DNA of 64,000 nt from contig JAGKQI010000102.1 in NCBI GenBank assembly GCA_018806915.1, forward strand, positions 682,001 through 746,000, written 5' to 3'. Positions 21,919 through 33,259 of this stretch are shown in pieces. The notes below the pieces were generated by a model. The model was given only the letters and a program-made list of their open reading frames with translations. It did no database searches and was not told where the DNA came from. Numbering within the stretch: position 1 is the first letter of the stretch; each line of letters opens with the position of its first letter. A program made the position numbers and the translations under genes. The DNA is from Phytophthora colocasiae. Lineage: Eukaryota > Oomycota > Peronosporomycetes > Peronosporales > Peronosporaceae.

Positions 21919-24507
21919 ATGAGCCAGCAAGGAAGTGATCCCGGGAGCGATTATTTGCCTACACCTCCCGATTCCCCAAGATCCCCCGACGGTCCGCCAT
22001 CTCCCCATTCCGACATCTCGCGACGTTCGTCGGGTCCGGCTCCAGACCACGCACGCCCGCTCTCATCCGATGAGGCTGGGCCGATGCCGGGCAGTCCAGG
22101 GCGGGATCGCCTGATGCGCGAACGTGATCAACTAAGTCGTGAAGCCATGGAACTTCGGGCGCATGTCGACGCTATGGAGCGGTTCCGGGCAGACCAGCAG
22201 GGTGAAATTGCGCGTCTGGAGCGCAAGATCGCTGATCTCGCGGAGGAAGCCTCTGATCTCGATGGATTGCGTATGCAGGTTCACCAACTCCGATCGGAAC
22301 GCGACGAGTTCGCGCGGCGTCTCAACTCTGCCCAGGCAGACCTAGATCGAGCCACAGAGGACCGGGATCGTTTGACTGAAGAGGTGGAACAAGCCACCAA
22401 CGAGATCCAGGATCTTCAGGCGGAAGCCCGGATCCATGCTTGCGATCTGGCTGAGGCGAAGCAAGACTCCGTCACTGCCAAGGCCAGCTACAACCGGATC
22501 TCGGCTGATCTTGCACATCTCCAACTGGATTCCAGCCCCACGCCTTCGACAGGGGCTCCCACCCGGTTGGCCCTGGCTGAGCGAGATCGAGCCTTGGCGG
22601 ACTCCGCCCGAGCGATCGCTTCCTTGACCAGTATCGCTGGTGAACGTGACCTAGCCACTGATCAACTCGCCCACGCTAACTCCGAACTGAACCGAGTCAC
22701 TTCGGAGCGGGATCGCCTACTCGTGGAACGAGACCAAGCGTTCGCAGATCGCGACAGAGCACAGGCGGATCTCAGCACCGAGCGACAGCGATCCACTCGT
22801 CTAGGTGCGTACATAGTCTAGATCCCCTTCCACCTGACCATGATCACTCATATTCTGTTTGTCGTAGAGGATGATCTGATCGGTACCCATGCCGAAGTGC
22901 AGGAGTTAGAAGCGAGTCTTCAGGCATTGCAGGAGAACTACGATCAGGCAGAAGGTGACGTAATGGCGACCACCAACGTCCTGACCGAAATGGTGTCTCG
23001 GCTCCGCGCTGCTCAAGATGAACGGGGGGTCAAACGTGCTCTCAGTCCGCCCCCATCTCCTGCTACATCGCCCCCGCACAAGACCTCGCGGACGGAGCCT
23101 CCCCCGACCGATCACGACGCGGCCCCACCTGATGTTCCCGCTGGAGACCAACCCGGTGGCCAGGCCCAGGCGACCGAGCTCGAAGAAAAGCACGAGGAAG
23201 GCCCAGACCCCTTCGATCTGGGTCCTGAACCCGCGATCCCGACTGGGCCGGATGCGGAGGAAGCAGATCGCACCCAGGCCACCTCGCAAGTGACCGTGGA
23301 AGCACCTTCCCCGAAGAAGGGTGGCTCGGATCGGTCCAAACGTAAACCCGATCCGGAGCATGACGATGACGCGGAGGATTCTGGCGCTGGATCCGACGAC
23401 GCTCTTCGGGCTACGATACTCCGATCGCTGTCGTGGCACCGCCGGCATGGAAATCCTCCTCCAGCATCCGGTGATCAAGGGGGGCCTGCTCCATCGACGC
23501 CTCCGGCGCAGCCGACACCTCCGGGCGGCAGTTCCCCACAGACTCCGATCACTTCTCCTCAGGGGTCCACGAAGGGTAGTCCAGCTGGCGGGAGCCCTCC
23601 CGGTGGGGGATCTCCGGGTGGCGGCTCTCCCGGCGGCTCGCCGCGCCCCCAGCTGCACCCTCCTCTGTTCGCGATCAGCTCGTCTATTCCCGGGTATGCG
23701 AACGTCCGGCAGTTTGCGGCTGGTGATGTCTTCCCGTGGGATCCGATGTTCGTCGGAACTTTGGCGATCGTCGGTATGATCCTCTCCACATTGTCCAAGA
23801 GGCTGCTGCTACCTCCCGGATTCCTTTACCCAGCAAGATCACCGGCTAATCGCCCTTCCCGAGCTGGGGTCGGTTGGTTGGTTAGCCTGATCACTGGGCC
23901 CAACGTGCAGGCCCTACTTGCTACCCGACCTTGGGAGGTGCTCCGCAACCGACCGGCCCCCCTCACCTTCGATCTCGGTCTACATCGTCGTGCTGGAACC
24001 ATGCTGGGGCAGATCGCGGATGCCTACGCCGCCTTCGAGTCAGATCACCTGCAGGCCTACTGGGAATCGACCCATTATCTCGAGATCACGAAGGCGATGT
24101 ATGAAGCTGATCCTGATCTCCGTCGGTATTACCTCGAGCGTCGGCAACGGCGTAGCCGTACCGGAGAACGTTGGCGGCTGCTGTTGGGACGATTCCTGCC
24201 CATGATGAGGGCGATGTGGGCGGACATCGATCTTCTGCTCGATCCCTACTTCCTGCACTTCCCTACTATCCGTGATCGGGTATACTGGTACCCCGGATCG
24301 GTCTCCCGAATGGCTAACCTGGCCCAGCCGACTCTGAACCGACCGGAGCCCACCGATCTGATCTCTGCGTTGGCAGAATGCGATCAGGAGGACCTTTGGC
24401 GTAACCATTACCGCGATCGGCCGGCAGATCACCCGTCCCGGCAGATCCCACGGCTCGAAAACAAGTTTAACCCGCCTGCTCCACCTACACCTCCTGGGAC
24501 TCCCTGA
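21919..24507 (+). CDS. Antisense spliced coiled-coil protein of A-2 (exon 1 21919-22804, exon 2 22868-24507)
   Basis: Not recognised as a known family. It is encoded on the strand opposite to gag-pol, between the 3' LTR and the end of pol. ATG 21919 is the first in-frame Met; the frame is open further back, into the LTR. Removing a 63-nt intron (22805-22867) joins two ORFs in frame into 841 aa. Visible parts: Ser/Pro-rich start (1-60); a long coiled coil with Arg/Asp/Leu heptads (about 62-345) that continues across the splice junction; an acidic, Pro-rich linker with GGSP repeats and a basic KKGGSDRSKRK stretch; and a ~283-aa C-terminal domain (559-841) rich in Trp, Arg and Leu, with a short hydrophobic run (MFVGTLAIVGMILSTL). 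No catalytic motif is evident. Position and build recall retroviral antisense genes such as HTLV-1 HBZ, by analogy only. It may bind nucleic acid or Gag; this is unproven. Confidence 0.68.
22805..22867 (+). other. Spliceosomal intron in the antisense gene (A-2)
   Basis: 63 nt, donor GTGCGT (fits the oomycete GTRNGT type), branch-like ctgac/ctcat, acceptor tgtttgtcgtag. It contains the in-frame TAG of exon 1 frame. Splicing restores codon GAG and a continuous heptad pattern (STRLEDDLIGTHAEVQELEA). A-3 has the same 63-nt intron at 38641-38703, with donor GTGCGC. Confidence 0.7.
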
Positions 24508-24882
24508 TCTCGCGATCTCGACCAGTCCGGAGGTGATCAGCCGAGCCTGGAGTCGGTCAGCACGCTTACATATTCTCTATCACGATCCGGTACTTCGCCA
24601 CGCGATCCCGACTCCAGCCTAGCCTCTTTTCAATTCCACGTAATCTTTCCAGCTTCAAAAACCAGCGTTCTTCTCCATACTTACTCCACAGTTTCGATCC
24701 CACTTAGCATCCTCGAAATCTCCATATCTTCCTTCCAATCACTCCGGTCTCAACATGCATATACAAGAAAAATATAAAATCTCCACGAAAAACATAAAAT
24801 CTCCACATCCGATCCAGATAGACATCCAGATCAGCATCCGCGATCTCGGCGTTGTGACCCGGTCACGTCGCCTTCTCTGCGT
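24508..24882. other. Convergent 3' UTRs of antisense gene and pol (A-2)
   Basis: About 375 bp without ORF. It contains two ~20-bp AT-rich direct repeats (aaaaatataaaatctccac / aaaaacataaaatctccac, 24769-24807), which may hold 3'-end signals for both convergent transcripts. Confidence 0.5.
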
Positions 24883-27800
24883 CTACACCTCTTCGTTCGA
24901 CTGCATCACGCCAAATCGATTTCGGTTAGCATGATCACGTAGGAACGCGCTCAGTATGGCTCCACAGTTAAGATCAGCTTCGTCGACCCAAGTTGGTTCA
25001 TCATAACCGACCCAGTGCACCAGGAATTCACGATAGATCCGGCCGTAGCGAGTTCGTTTCCCACTTCTCATGTCCGAGATCCGTTCGACCTCGTACTCAT
25101 CGGCATCCAGATCTGGGACCCAACTGTCCTCCGGAAGGAGGATCTCATCGAAATCTAGCCGATCTGCTTCATCCACAGTCAACTCGACCCGCGGTCGATC
25201 CGGGAAATTCCGCACCAGCTTTAGCTTAGAAACATGGACCACTGGGAAGATATGGTAATCAGATCCCGCGATCTCCAGCTTGATCGTGAATTCATTGAGC
25301 TTCTCTGCAACACGGAACGGGCCGTGCCAAAGGTGAGCGAGTTTACGTGCATACCCTTCCTTCACACGATCTAGGTATAGCCAAACTCGTGATCCAGCTT
25401 CGATCTGATGCGGATCGACGTCCTCATTGTGCCGATCGGCTCGATCTGCAATCGCCTCTCGTAGTCTAGCGTTGACCTGTTCTCGCGACTGCTGGTAGTA
25501 TCTCTGAACCCGATACCTCCACCGTCTTGGATCGCGATCGTGGCGTCTGGTCGATCCGATCGGGATCGTTGCCTCCAACGTCGATCTCGGATCCCATCCA
25601 TGTACCAGGTAATGGGGGGTATCTCCCCGAACCCGATCGTGAGCCGTGTTAATGGCGAACGTCAGTCTCTCCGCGTATTCATCCCAGTCCTTCTGATCGA
25701 GATCTTGAACATACATCTTGATCGCCCTAGTCGCCGTTTGCACCATCCGTTCCGCAGTCCCGTTGGCTTGTGGCCGGTAGGCCATCGTCGCCCGTTGTCG
25801 CTGTCCCAGGATCTTATTGAACGATCTGAAGAAGTCGGACATGAAACCCGGTTCTCGATCGTGCCTGATCATCTCGCTAGCACCAAATCTGCGGAACACG
25901 CATTCTTCATAAGATTCCGCGACGGTCTGGGCCGATCGGGAGCCTTTGCGATCACATATCCCGTGAACAGATCGACCCAGATCAGTAGTTCGGTGTTGCC
26001 TTTGTTGGATCTGGGCAGAGAAGGTATGTGATCCATCGCTATAATCTTGAATGGGTATGTCGCCTGCAGATTCCCCGGCGACTCGCCCCGGATCGTGGGT
26101 CTCCCCTTCCCGGTCTCACAATCTACACACTCGCCTACGTATCGCTGCACGCTCCGATATAATCCCCTCCAGTGGAAATGATCTCGGGTCCGCTGATAAG
26201 TGCGTCCGATCCCCTGATGTCCTCCTTCCAGAGTCGTACGATAGTGGTGGAGGACATCCTGCTGTAGCGTTTCTGGAACTACAAGTCTCATCAGGCGATC
26301 GCGATCACCACTTGATCTCGGCCCTGGTGGGCAGTAAAACAGCAGATCTTGCTCATCTACCTCATACTCGGAGGCGATCTTGGCGTAGGATCCGGATTCG
26401 GCTCGAGTAAGATCCGCGATCTGCCCAGCCAGGTACTTCTTTAGTCCTGCGATCCAGACCTCCTCGTCCTGGGCTCGCCTGATCCGATCAACCCGCATCT
26501 CCCGGATCAGTTCCTCTCGGAAGACAGCGGCGCCAGGTCGCGCTCGGGCTGCACGCGTGGCTACTGCCGACACTTGCACAGATCGATCTTCAACTCGAGG
26601 GATCAACACCTCATTAAGCCGATTCAGGGTGATCAGATCGCATCGATCTGCCTCATCGTGGACTTCGATCCCGCTTCCTCGCTGCAGCGCGGCACTCGCC
26701 AAGCTATCTGCGCTCCCATTCCAGTCTCTCTTCACATGGACCAGCTCATGATCTCCCCAATTCCGCAAGTGATCTAGCACCCTCTGTTTCAGTAACGTCA
26801 ATCCTGGCGCCTTGCAGTCGATCTCGCCCCGGACTTGTCGGATCACCAAATTCGAATCGCCACAAATGACCAAACGGCGGCGTTCTAACTGTGCGATCAT
26901 GCCAAGACCTAGCAAGAGTCCACGGTATTCCGCTTCATTGACAGTAAGGCTTTCCGCATAATCCGATCTAGCCTTGATCACTTTCCACTCCGGTAAACTC
27001 CACACGATCGCGCTGAAAGCGCCTCCTCCTCGTTTCACGCGTGCCGATCCGTCGAAACTTATAACCCACAACTCCTCATCTGAGTCTACGGTGGGGATCG
27101 GCATCTGGATCCGACGTTTTGGCTCCTTTCGCGGCGCGATCGCGATCAGAGCTTCGTCGATCTCCGATCTGGGCGTTATGTTAGCTGCGATCGCCCCCAG
27201 TATTTCATCCTCCCCCTTCGTACACTTCGTGATCTCGAGTGTCCACGGGGACAGAAGAGCAGACCATTGTCCCAGACGTCCTTGGAGGCCGGCAGACTTG
27301 AACAGCCAGGCAAGCGTTGAGTGTCGGGTTAGGACCTTGATCCGACGTCCCACCAACAAGGTGTAGTGTAGATCCAAGATCCGAAGTAGAGCCAACACCT
27401 CCTTTTCGGCAACATTATAATTCAGCTCGTTGGTCTTCAAGGTTCGGCTGGCAAACGCGACCGGGTGGTAGATCTGGTCGTGTTCCTGCATTAGTGCGGC
27501 GGAAATCGCCCAGTCACTAGCGTACACGATCACCACGGGTAACTTCGTCGTGTCGAAGTGACGAAGGATCGGGGTCGACGCGATCTTGGTCTTCAAGGCT
27601 GTAAACGCCCTGTATGCCCTACCCCACCTCTCATCACCAGTCTTTAGGCCCAGGTTGGCTCCGATCTCGCTTGAACAGGGTGAAGACATCGCCCCCAAGT
27701 CAGGATCCGGTGTACTATCGCTTCTTCGAGTCGGGATATCTAGTGATCTATCCCGATCCGACTTAAGCGCGACGGGATCTTGAGTGATCAGGTCCATGCT

Positions 27801-30471
27801 ATCCATGATCTTTCGTAGATCTGGTCGCTTCTTCAGTTCTGCGAGCTCCACCTCACGTAGTTCATATAGGACCGATGCATAGATCGCATAATCCTCGATG
27901 AACCGACTATAGTAATTCAAACTTCCAAGGAACGATTGCATGGATCGGAGTGATCCAGGGAATGGTAGATCCGTCAGAGACTTCAGGTCCTTCGGGTTTG
28001 CCTCCAATCCATCGATCGACACTTTGTGTCCGAGATATTCCACCTTATCCATGCCCCAGAAGCTCTTTGCCACACTAATCGAGAGATTCCACTTATCACA
28101 GGCCTCCAATAGGCCTTCCACCCGATCGCACATCTGATCCCATGATCCAGCCGTGATCAAGATATCGTCGATGTATGATCTCCGTCCTAGAACCGACGGG
28201 CGACCAGGATCCTCCGGGATTCCTGATTCAAACACATCTGCAGAGTCTTCCGTATTCCCTGACTGGGAGATCTTCAAAAATCCATATAGGGCGTTGTCCA
28301 CAAGACGTTGATAGATCTGAGGGGCGTTCTTCAGCCCGAACGGCATGCGATTCCACTCGAAGAGGCCAAATGGAGTGATGAAAGCTGAGATCGCGCGAGC
28401 TCGATCGGTCATTGATACGACCCAGAATCCACTCGCCATGTCTAATGAACAATACCACAGAACCTTGTCAAGATCTTCTAACAGGTCATTGATCAGAGGC
28501 ATCGGGTAGATCATCAGCCTGAGACCGTTCACCAGCCGATAATCGATACATAGTCGGATGTCTACACCGTTCTTCTTGATGATCACCACGATCGGAGATG
28601 CCCATGGCGATGTCGATGGCCGAATGATCTTGGCAGCTAGGAGTCCTTTGATAAGATCCGATACTTTCTCGCGAAACTGTGGCGCCACCTTTCGGACTCG
28701 TTGTGCGATCGGCTTTGCATCACCCACGTCGATATCGCATATAACACCCTTGGCCGCTGGAGGAAGTGCGTTTCCCTTTCCGATCAGGAGATGTCGCTTC
28801 TTCCAAATAATCTGTCGAAGTTTCTCGATCTCCTCCTGGGTAGCCGATCCCGGATTTCCTACTTGCAGATCTTCAATCCTGACTTCTTCAGTGGTGGAGA
28901 TCTGGATCTCTGGTACTACTGCGAGATTATCGGCTAGATCTTCGGCCGAAAAATCGCCACTTTCGTGTAAGTGGGTCTGATCGGCGTTCTCGATCCCTTC
29001 AGGAGATGTCGGATCCGGTTCGTCCGTTGATTTATCACGCAGCCTATCGTCCTTGGCTGTCAAGATCGGGGTGTCTTTAATCATGGGGACGGCATCGGCG
29101 TCGGATACATGTTGGATCTCGATTTGAAAATCTGGTTTTTCTGTTTTTACCTCGATCTCTTCTTCGCATGTCCGATCTGTCCGATCTGGGGCCTGATCTG
29201 GCAAGCTCTCATTCGTCTCAGTCTCACCGCCCCCAGCTTCGCCACTCGGGGTCTTGTCGGAACTGATCGTAATCGGTGGGGTATCCATGGGATCCGGTTG
29301 GGGGTCGATGAATGCGACCTTGACTTCGGCTGTATCGGTTGGTGATCGCGGTTCCAATGTCGATATTGGTGCAGGATCAGGATCGGTCCTGGTTGCCCCA
29401 CCTCGGCGGAGTATGGATCGCGGCGTAGCGTAGGTCGGCCGTTCGACCGACGGTAAGGGGATCTCCACGGATTCCTGAGGTTCTGGTCTTGCGTCCACAG
29501 TCGCTTCTAGAGCTAGATTCTGCCACTCCATGTAACGTCGGGATCCGATCGACACAAACCCGGGGAATCGAGGCACTTTTTCCTGATCAAGTACCATTCC
29601 GACATGTAATCTGTGATCCAGTCGTAAAATCTTCTCGCTCAAATTCGTGATCACTAAGTACCGAGTTCGGCCGGGTCCATTTACCACGGTGGGTACCCAT
29701 TGGTCGCCTCTGTTCACCCACAATTTCTCCGTCGCCGATAATTTCACTCTCGATGCGGCCTCTTCGGATCCCCCAACTGGGATATGTAGATCTTCCTCCA
29801 ATTTTACCGATCTTACCTTCTCCCCGTATAATCTCTTGCGACCACTAAGTGGGATCCCCACTTCATTAGGTAAGCACATCGATCCCTTCGCCAGATCCAT
29901 CCGGACCCCAGCCGGGATCATGAAATCCATACCCAGAATCGCATCTTGCCCGGATAGATCCCCGATCCAAATATCGAAAAAGTAGACCAAGTATCCCGCA
30001 AGCGTGATCTTGATCCTCGTTCTTCCCTCGGTGGTGTACACATTATCACCGATCCCAACACACTCCTGTCTCTGACTAGTGTCAAAGTGGCACCCAACCT
30101 TACGAGCAAAGGTGGTATCCAAGATGGATACCTCGGCGCCAGTGTCCAGGAGCAAGATCGCTCTTTCGTGATTGATCTTGCCTGAGATCTTGGCTTGGCG
30201 GAACCATTTTCCGGGTGCGTGGTATTTTCAATACCCCCTGGATTCTCCTTCCTTGAGATCCAGAGCCACTTCCGCACCAGATCGAGAGAACTCATCGATC
30301 CGGGAAGACTCGCGATCTTAGCAGTATACGAATGCAACTTACATGTATTACCGCGCAGATCCGAATTCTCCCTATCTTGATCTCTCGATTTCTTGTTCAC
30401 ATATGCATAGATGCAGTACTCAGAACGCTCGGCTCGTACCGGTTTCCAAACCGGCGAGCGTCCTAGTTTAA
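24883..30471 (-). pseudogene. pol: A-2 pol: protease, RT, two RNase H, integrase, chromodomain (broken)
   Basis: The main open stretch 30155-25869 holds protease (LLDTGAEVSILD), the linker, RT (YIDDILI near 28165), native RNase H in which CDAS and TDH are replaced by VYASDW and TRHSTL, the second RNase H (SFDGSARVKRGG, NEAEYRG, GDSNLV, 26700-27080), and the integrase zinc finger and first Asp. A 7-nt deletion near 25931-25947 shifts the frame; the rest of integrase and the chromodomain (EFLVHWVGYDEPTWVDEADL) continue in another frame to 24883. Upstream, TGA at 30228-30230 replaces Trp in ESRGYWKY, and a G is missing near 30302. RT motif NGLTRL has lost one codon (NGLRL). Not functional. Confidence 0.9.
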
Positions 30472-30472
30472 C
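30424..30472 (-). promoter_or_regulatory. -1 frameshift site of A-2
   Basis: Same heptamer GTTAAAC (30472-30466), TAG (30465-30463) and nested hairpin as in A-1. Confidence 0.8.
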
Positions 30473-32791
30473 ATCTTTTCCACCTTCTCGGGGAACAATC
30501 CGGCATGTCGGGTCGGGTCGTACCACTTGCGGATCTGGTTGTAGAATTCTTCCATGGGGCATTCTCCAGCTTCATGGATCTCCCCACAACCACGGCAGGT
30601 ATACAGACAGCGATCCGTTGGGTGACCCCTCTTCCCGCACTTTTCACAGGTTAGACGTCTCCAGCAGTCCAGATCCGTATGCTTCCGCGATCCACAGTGT
30701 GAACAGCGACCTCGATCGTGGTCTGACGTACCCCTGCGATCCGCGATCCGGCCTCGATCTTGCGCGTTCACCTGCGATCGCGACTGATCCTGTTGGTGGG
30801 AACGCCCCAGTGCCGATCTGCTTGTCTTCCGACGCGGCAAGATATATCCTCCGGAGATCGCCTTCAGAATCGGATCCGTCCGATCCGGATATTTCCTCTG
30901 ATTCCGAGCTCGGATCTTGGGTTTGGATCGCCCGTACCACCGCTCGGGTGGGTGCCGCCGGGGCACTGGCCGGTGCCTTTTGTCTGTACTTCGATCCGAA
31001 CGCAGATTTACGCTGTCTGCTTTTCGCCCGTTCCCGGGCACGAAGTACCTCCTCAAGTTCATCGACGTCATTCAGCCGGAGTAGGGTCAGCCGATCAGCT
31101 AACTCCGGATCTCCCAATGTCTCGATATAGTGGTCTACATGTTCCCGGCGGGCCTTAGGGCTCCCATCCTTGATCTTCAGTCTAGCACGTAAAGCCGCCA
31201 CGTTGAGCCGGTAGAGATAGTCAGGGGGAGTTTCTTCCGATCGCTTGCGAGCGTGATAGTATTGCCACGCGACCGACATACCCAACCCACAATACTGGGT
31301 CTGGAAACTGTCCAACAGATCTGCCCACTTGGTTTTCGTCGTTCGACTGAGCTGCCTGTACCAGTTCTTTGCCGGTCCCACCATCAGATCTGCAAACGTG
31401 AGGCATTTCTCTTCTTCCGTAGCCTGATCGCGCTGAAATGCTGACTTGACTTTACTGATCCAGGCCCGAGCGCGATCTTCATCCAGATCTTTACCCGCAA
31501 AATCTTTCAGATCCGAGATCGCTGAGATCCGGACCCGCTGGATCATCGACGATCCTCCTTGACCGATCGCCGCGGATGCGATCGTTGCTCGGCTCGACAT
31601 CTGTCCACCGGAACTTGGTATGCCCATATCGTCCGGATCGTATTCCCATGCATCCGGATCCGAGGCCGTAACGGACTCCATTTCAACATCCAACTCCCCT
31701 TTGATCGGCGATTGTGGTGTCGCGAGATTCCGTTCTTTTAAGAAACGATCCATCGCCATTTGAAAGTAGTCGTCCAACTTGTTGCTCGATCCAGTGGAGT
31801 TAGTCGTCGGCGCGGTCTGGTCCGTCCGGATCCGGCGATTTTCTTGCTGATCGGGCATCTTGACCTCCAGCTTCGCAGCCACCGATCGTGTATCCTGTTT
31901 CTTCATACGCGATTTCAGGAACTTGGCGCCGGAGGGCCCTAACGACATGCGTTGCAGCCTTCTCGGGCTATCTGAGTCTGGTTCCGAGGTCGCTGACGCG
32001 TAGCATGACGATCCAGTCTGATAACCTAGATCGGGCGTCAGTGGGCGTTCGCCGACCAAGACTTTGAGAGAGTTGAATAGGTCATGGGTCGCAGATTGAA
32101 TCGCTTCCAGTTCCAGATCAAATAGAGAGTTCGGGTCGAATTCTCCAGCCACTAAACCAGCCTCTTGGAGCAGATCCAGTAGAATCTTCACCGCGTTCAG
32201 GCGGTCCGAGCTAGTCCGGGGTCTCGACACTGGGCCGGTGAGGTTACCGATCTGGCGGACTTGTATGATCGTAAGAACGGGATCGTTAAGCAAGGTCTCG
32301 CTTAGCATCTTCCTGTAATAGGCCTGCTCGATCGCGTCCTTGGTAATCGTCGATCCTGGGCTGATCATATCTTCTGGCTCTGAGTCTGGAGCTTTCAGTT
32401 TCGTCCGGGTGCTCTTGATCTTCTTTTTCTTGGTCGATCTTGAGGCAACAGTGGACTTGGTGAGCAGATTAGGTTTCAGCTTTGCTGATTCCTTATCGCT
32501 CGTGTGCGGATCTCGATTCTCATCGAGATCCGCAATGGCCCTCAAAGGGGCCTTGGGAGGAATTCGAGGTTTTTCTTCAAGATCTGGATTGTGATTCAGG
32601 TCTGCCTCGTGCTTGTCAGTAGAGATCCTCCCAGAACTCTGCTGATCTGTGGATCTTTCTGTTTTTAGCGGTGCCTCCGTCGATCCAACTTTCGTAGGCA
32701 CTTCTTCCCCTTGTTCTTCTTTAATCTTGACATCTTCTTGGGACTCACGGTGATATCCGAAGTCACCAGAAGATCCGGGCACGCGCACCAT
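30463..32791 (-). pseudogene. gag: A-2 gag (frameshifted before the zinc knuckles)
   Basis: Starts at ATG 32791-32789 (MVRVPGSSGDFGYHRE), whose A is the first base after the LTR. The gag capsid domain is intact (RVRISAISDLKDFAGKD, about 31100-31540). Near 30798-30810 two bases are missing relative to A-3 (one G in a run of four, one C in a run of five), so the last ~115 residues, including three zinc knuckles, are in a different frame (to 30463). Both losses are in homopolymers, so assembly error is possible. Restoring the two bases would give 777 codons including the stop, matching family B (775). Confidence 0.9.
32772..32790 (-). other. Primer-binding site of A-2, overlapping the gag ATG
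   Basis: TGGTGCGCGTGCCCGGATC on the minus strand, one base after the LTR; complementary to a tRNA 3' end in ...CACGCGCACCA. The cognate tRNA cannot be named by eye. The gag ATG is formed by the first internal base plus the TG of the PBS. Confidence 0.78.
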
Positions 32792-33259
32792 TGTGGTGGA
32801 GCGGATCTGGCCAAAATCTGGTTGAGGCCGATCGCGATCGCCACTTGTGCCCAGACACCGACTAACGGAGGGGGTCCCCCGATGATCCGTGATCTTGTTG
32901 CGTGTAGTGTTCACCTTGTGTACCCGTCGGTAGGCGGGTTACGCTCTTCCAGGTAACTTCTGAAGATGTCTTGGGACGAGAAGAATGTCTTGGGTGACGC
33001 AGGGGTGATGAGATAGCGTGGGAATACTTCACTCTACCTCGGAGGGGTTGATCCGGGTCGTAGGCGAGTTCTCGAGCCCTGATCCGGTCGCCTGGTCTTT
33101 GATCCAGGTCTTCCAAAGGTCCAATGTTAGATCTGATCCCTTCCTTTACGATGCTTGCCGCTTCCTATGGCGGGGTCTTGATGGGTTGAGAGTCGACGAG
33201 ATCGTCAGGCCAAGCAGCCAATTCCTTCCGATCCGTAGTTCGCACGTAAAGGATAGATC
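32792..33259 (-). repeat. A-2 5' LTR, PBS-proximal piece
   Basis: 468 bp from the LTR end next to the PBS to gatc (33256-33259), where A-3 inserted. Continues at 62569-63634; together about 1530 bp, matching the 1556-bp 3' LTR. Confidence 0.9.
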
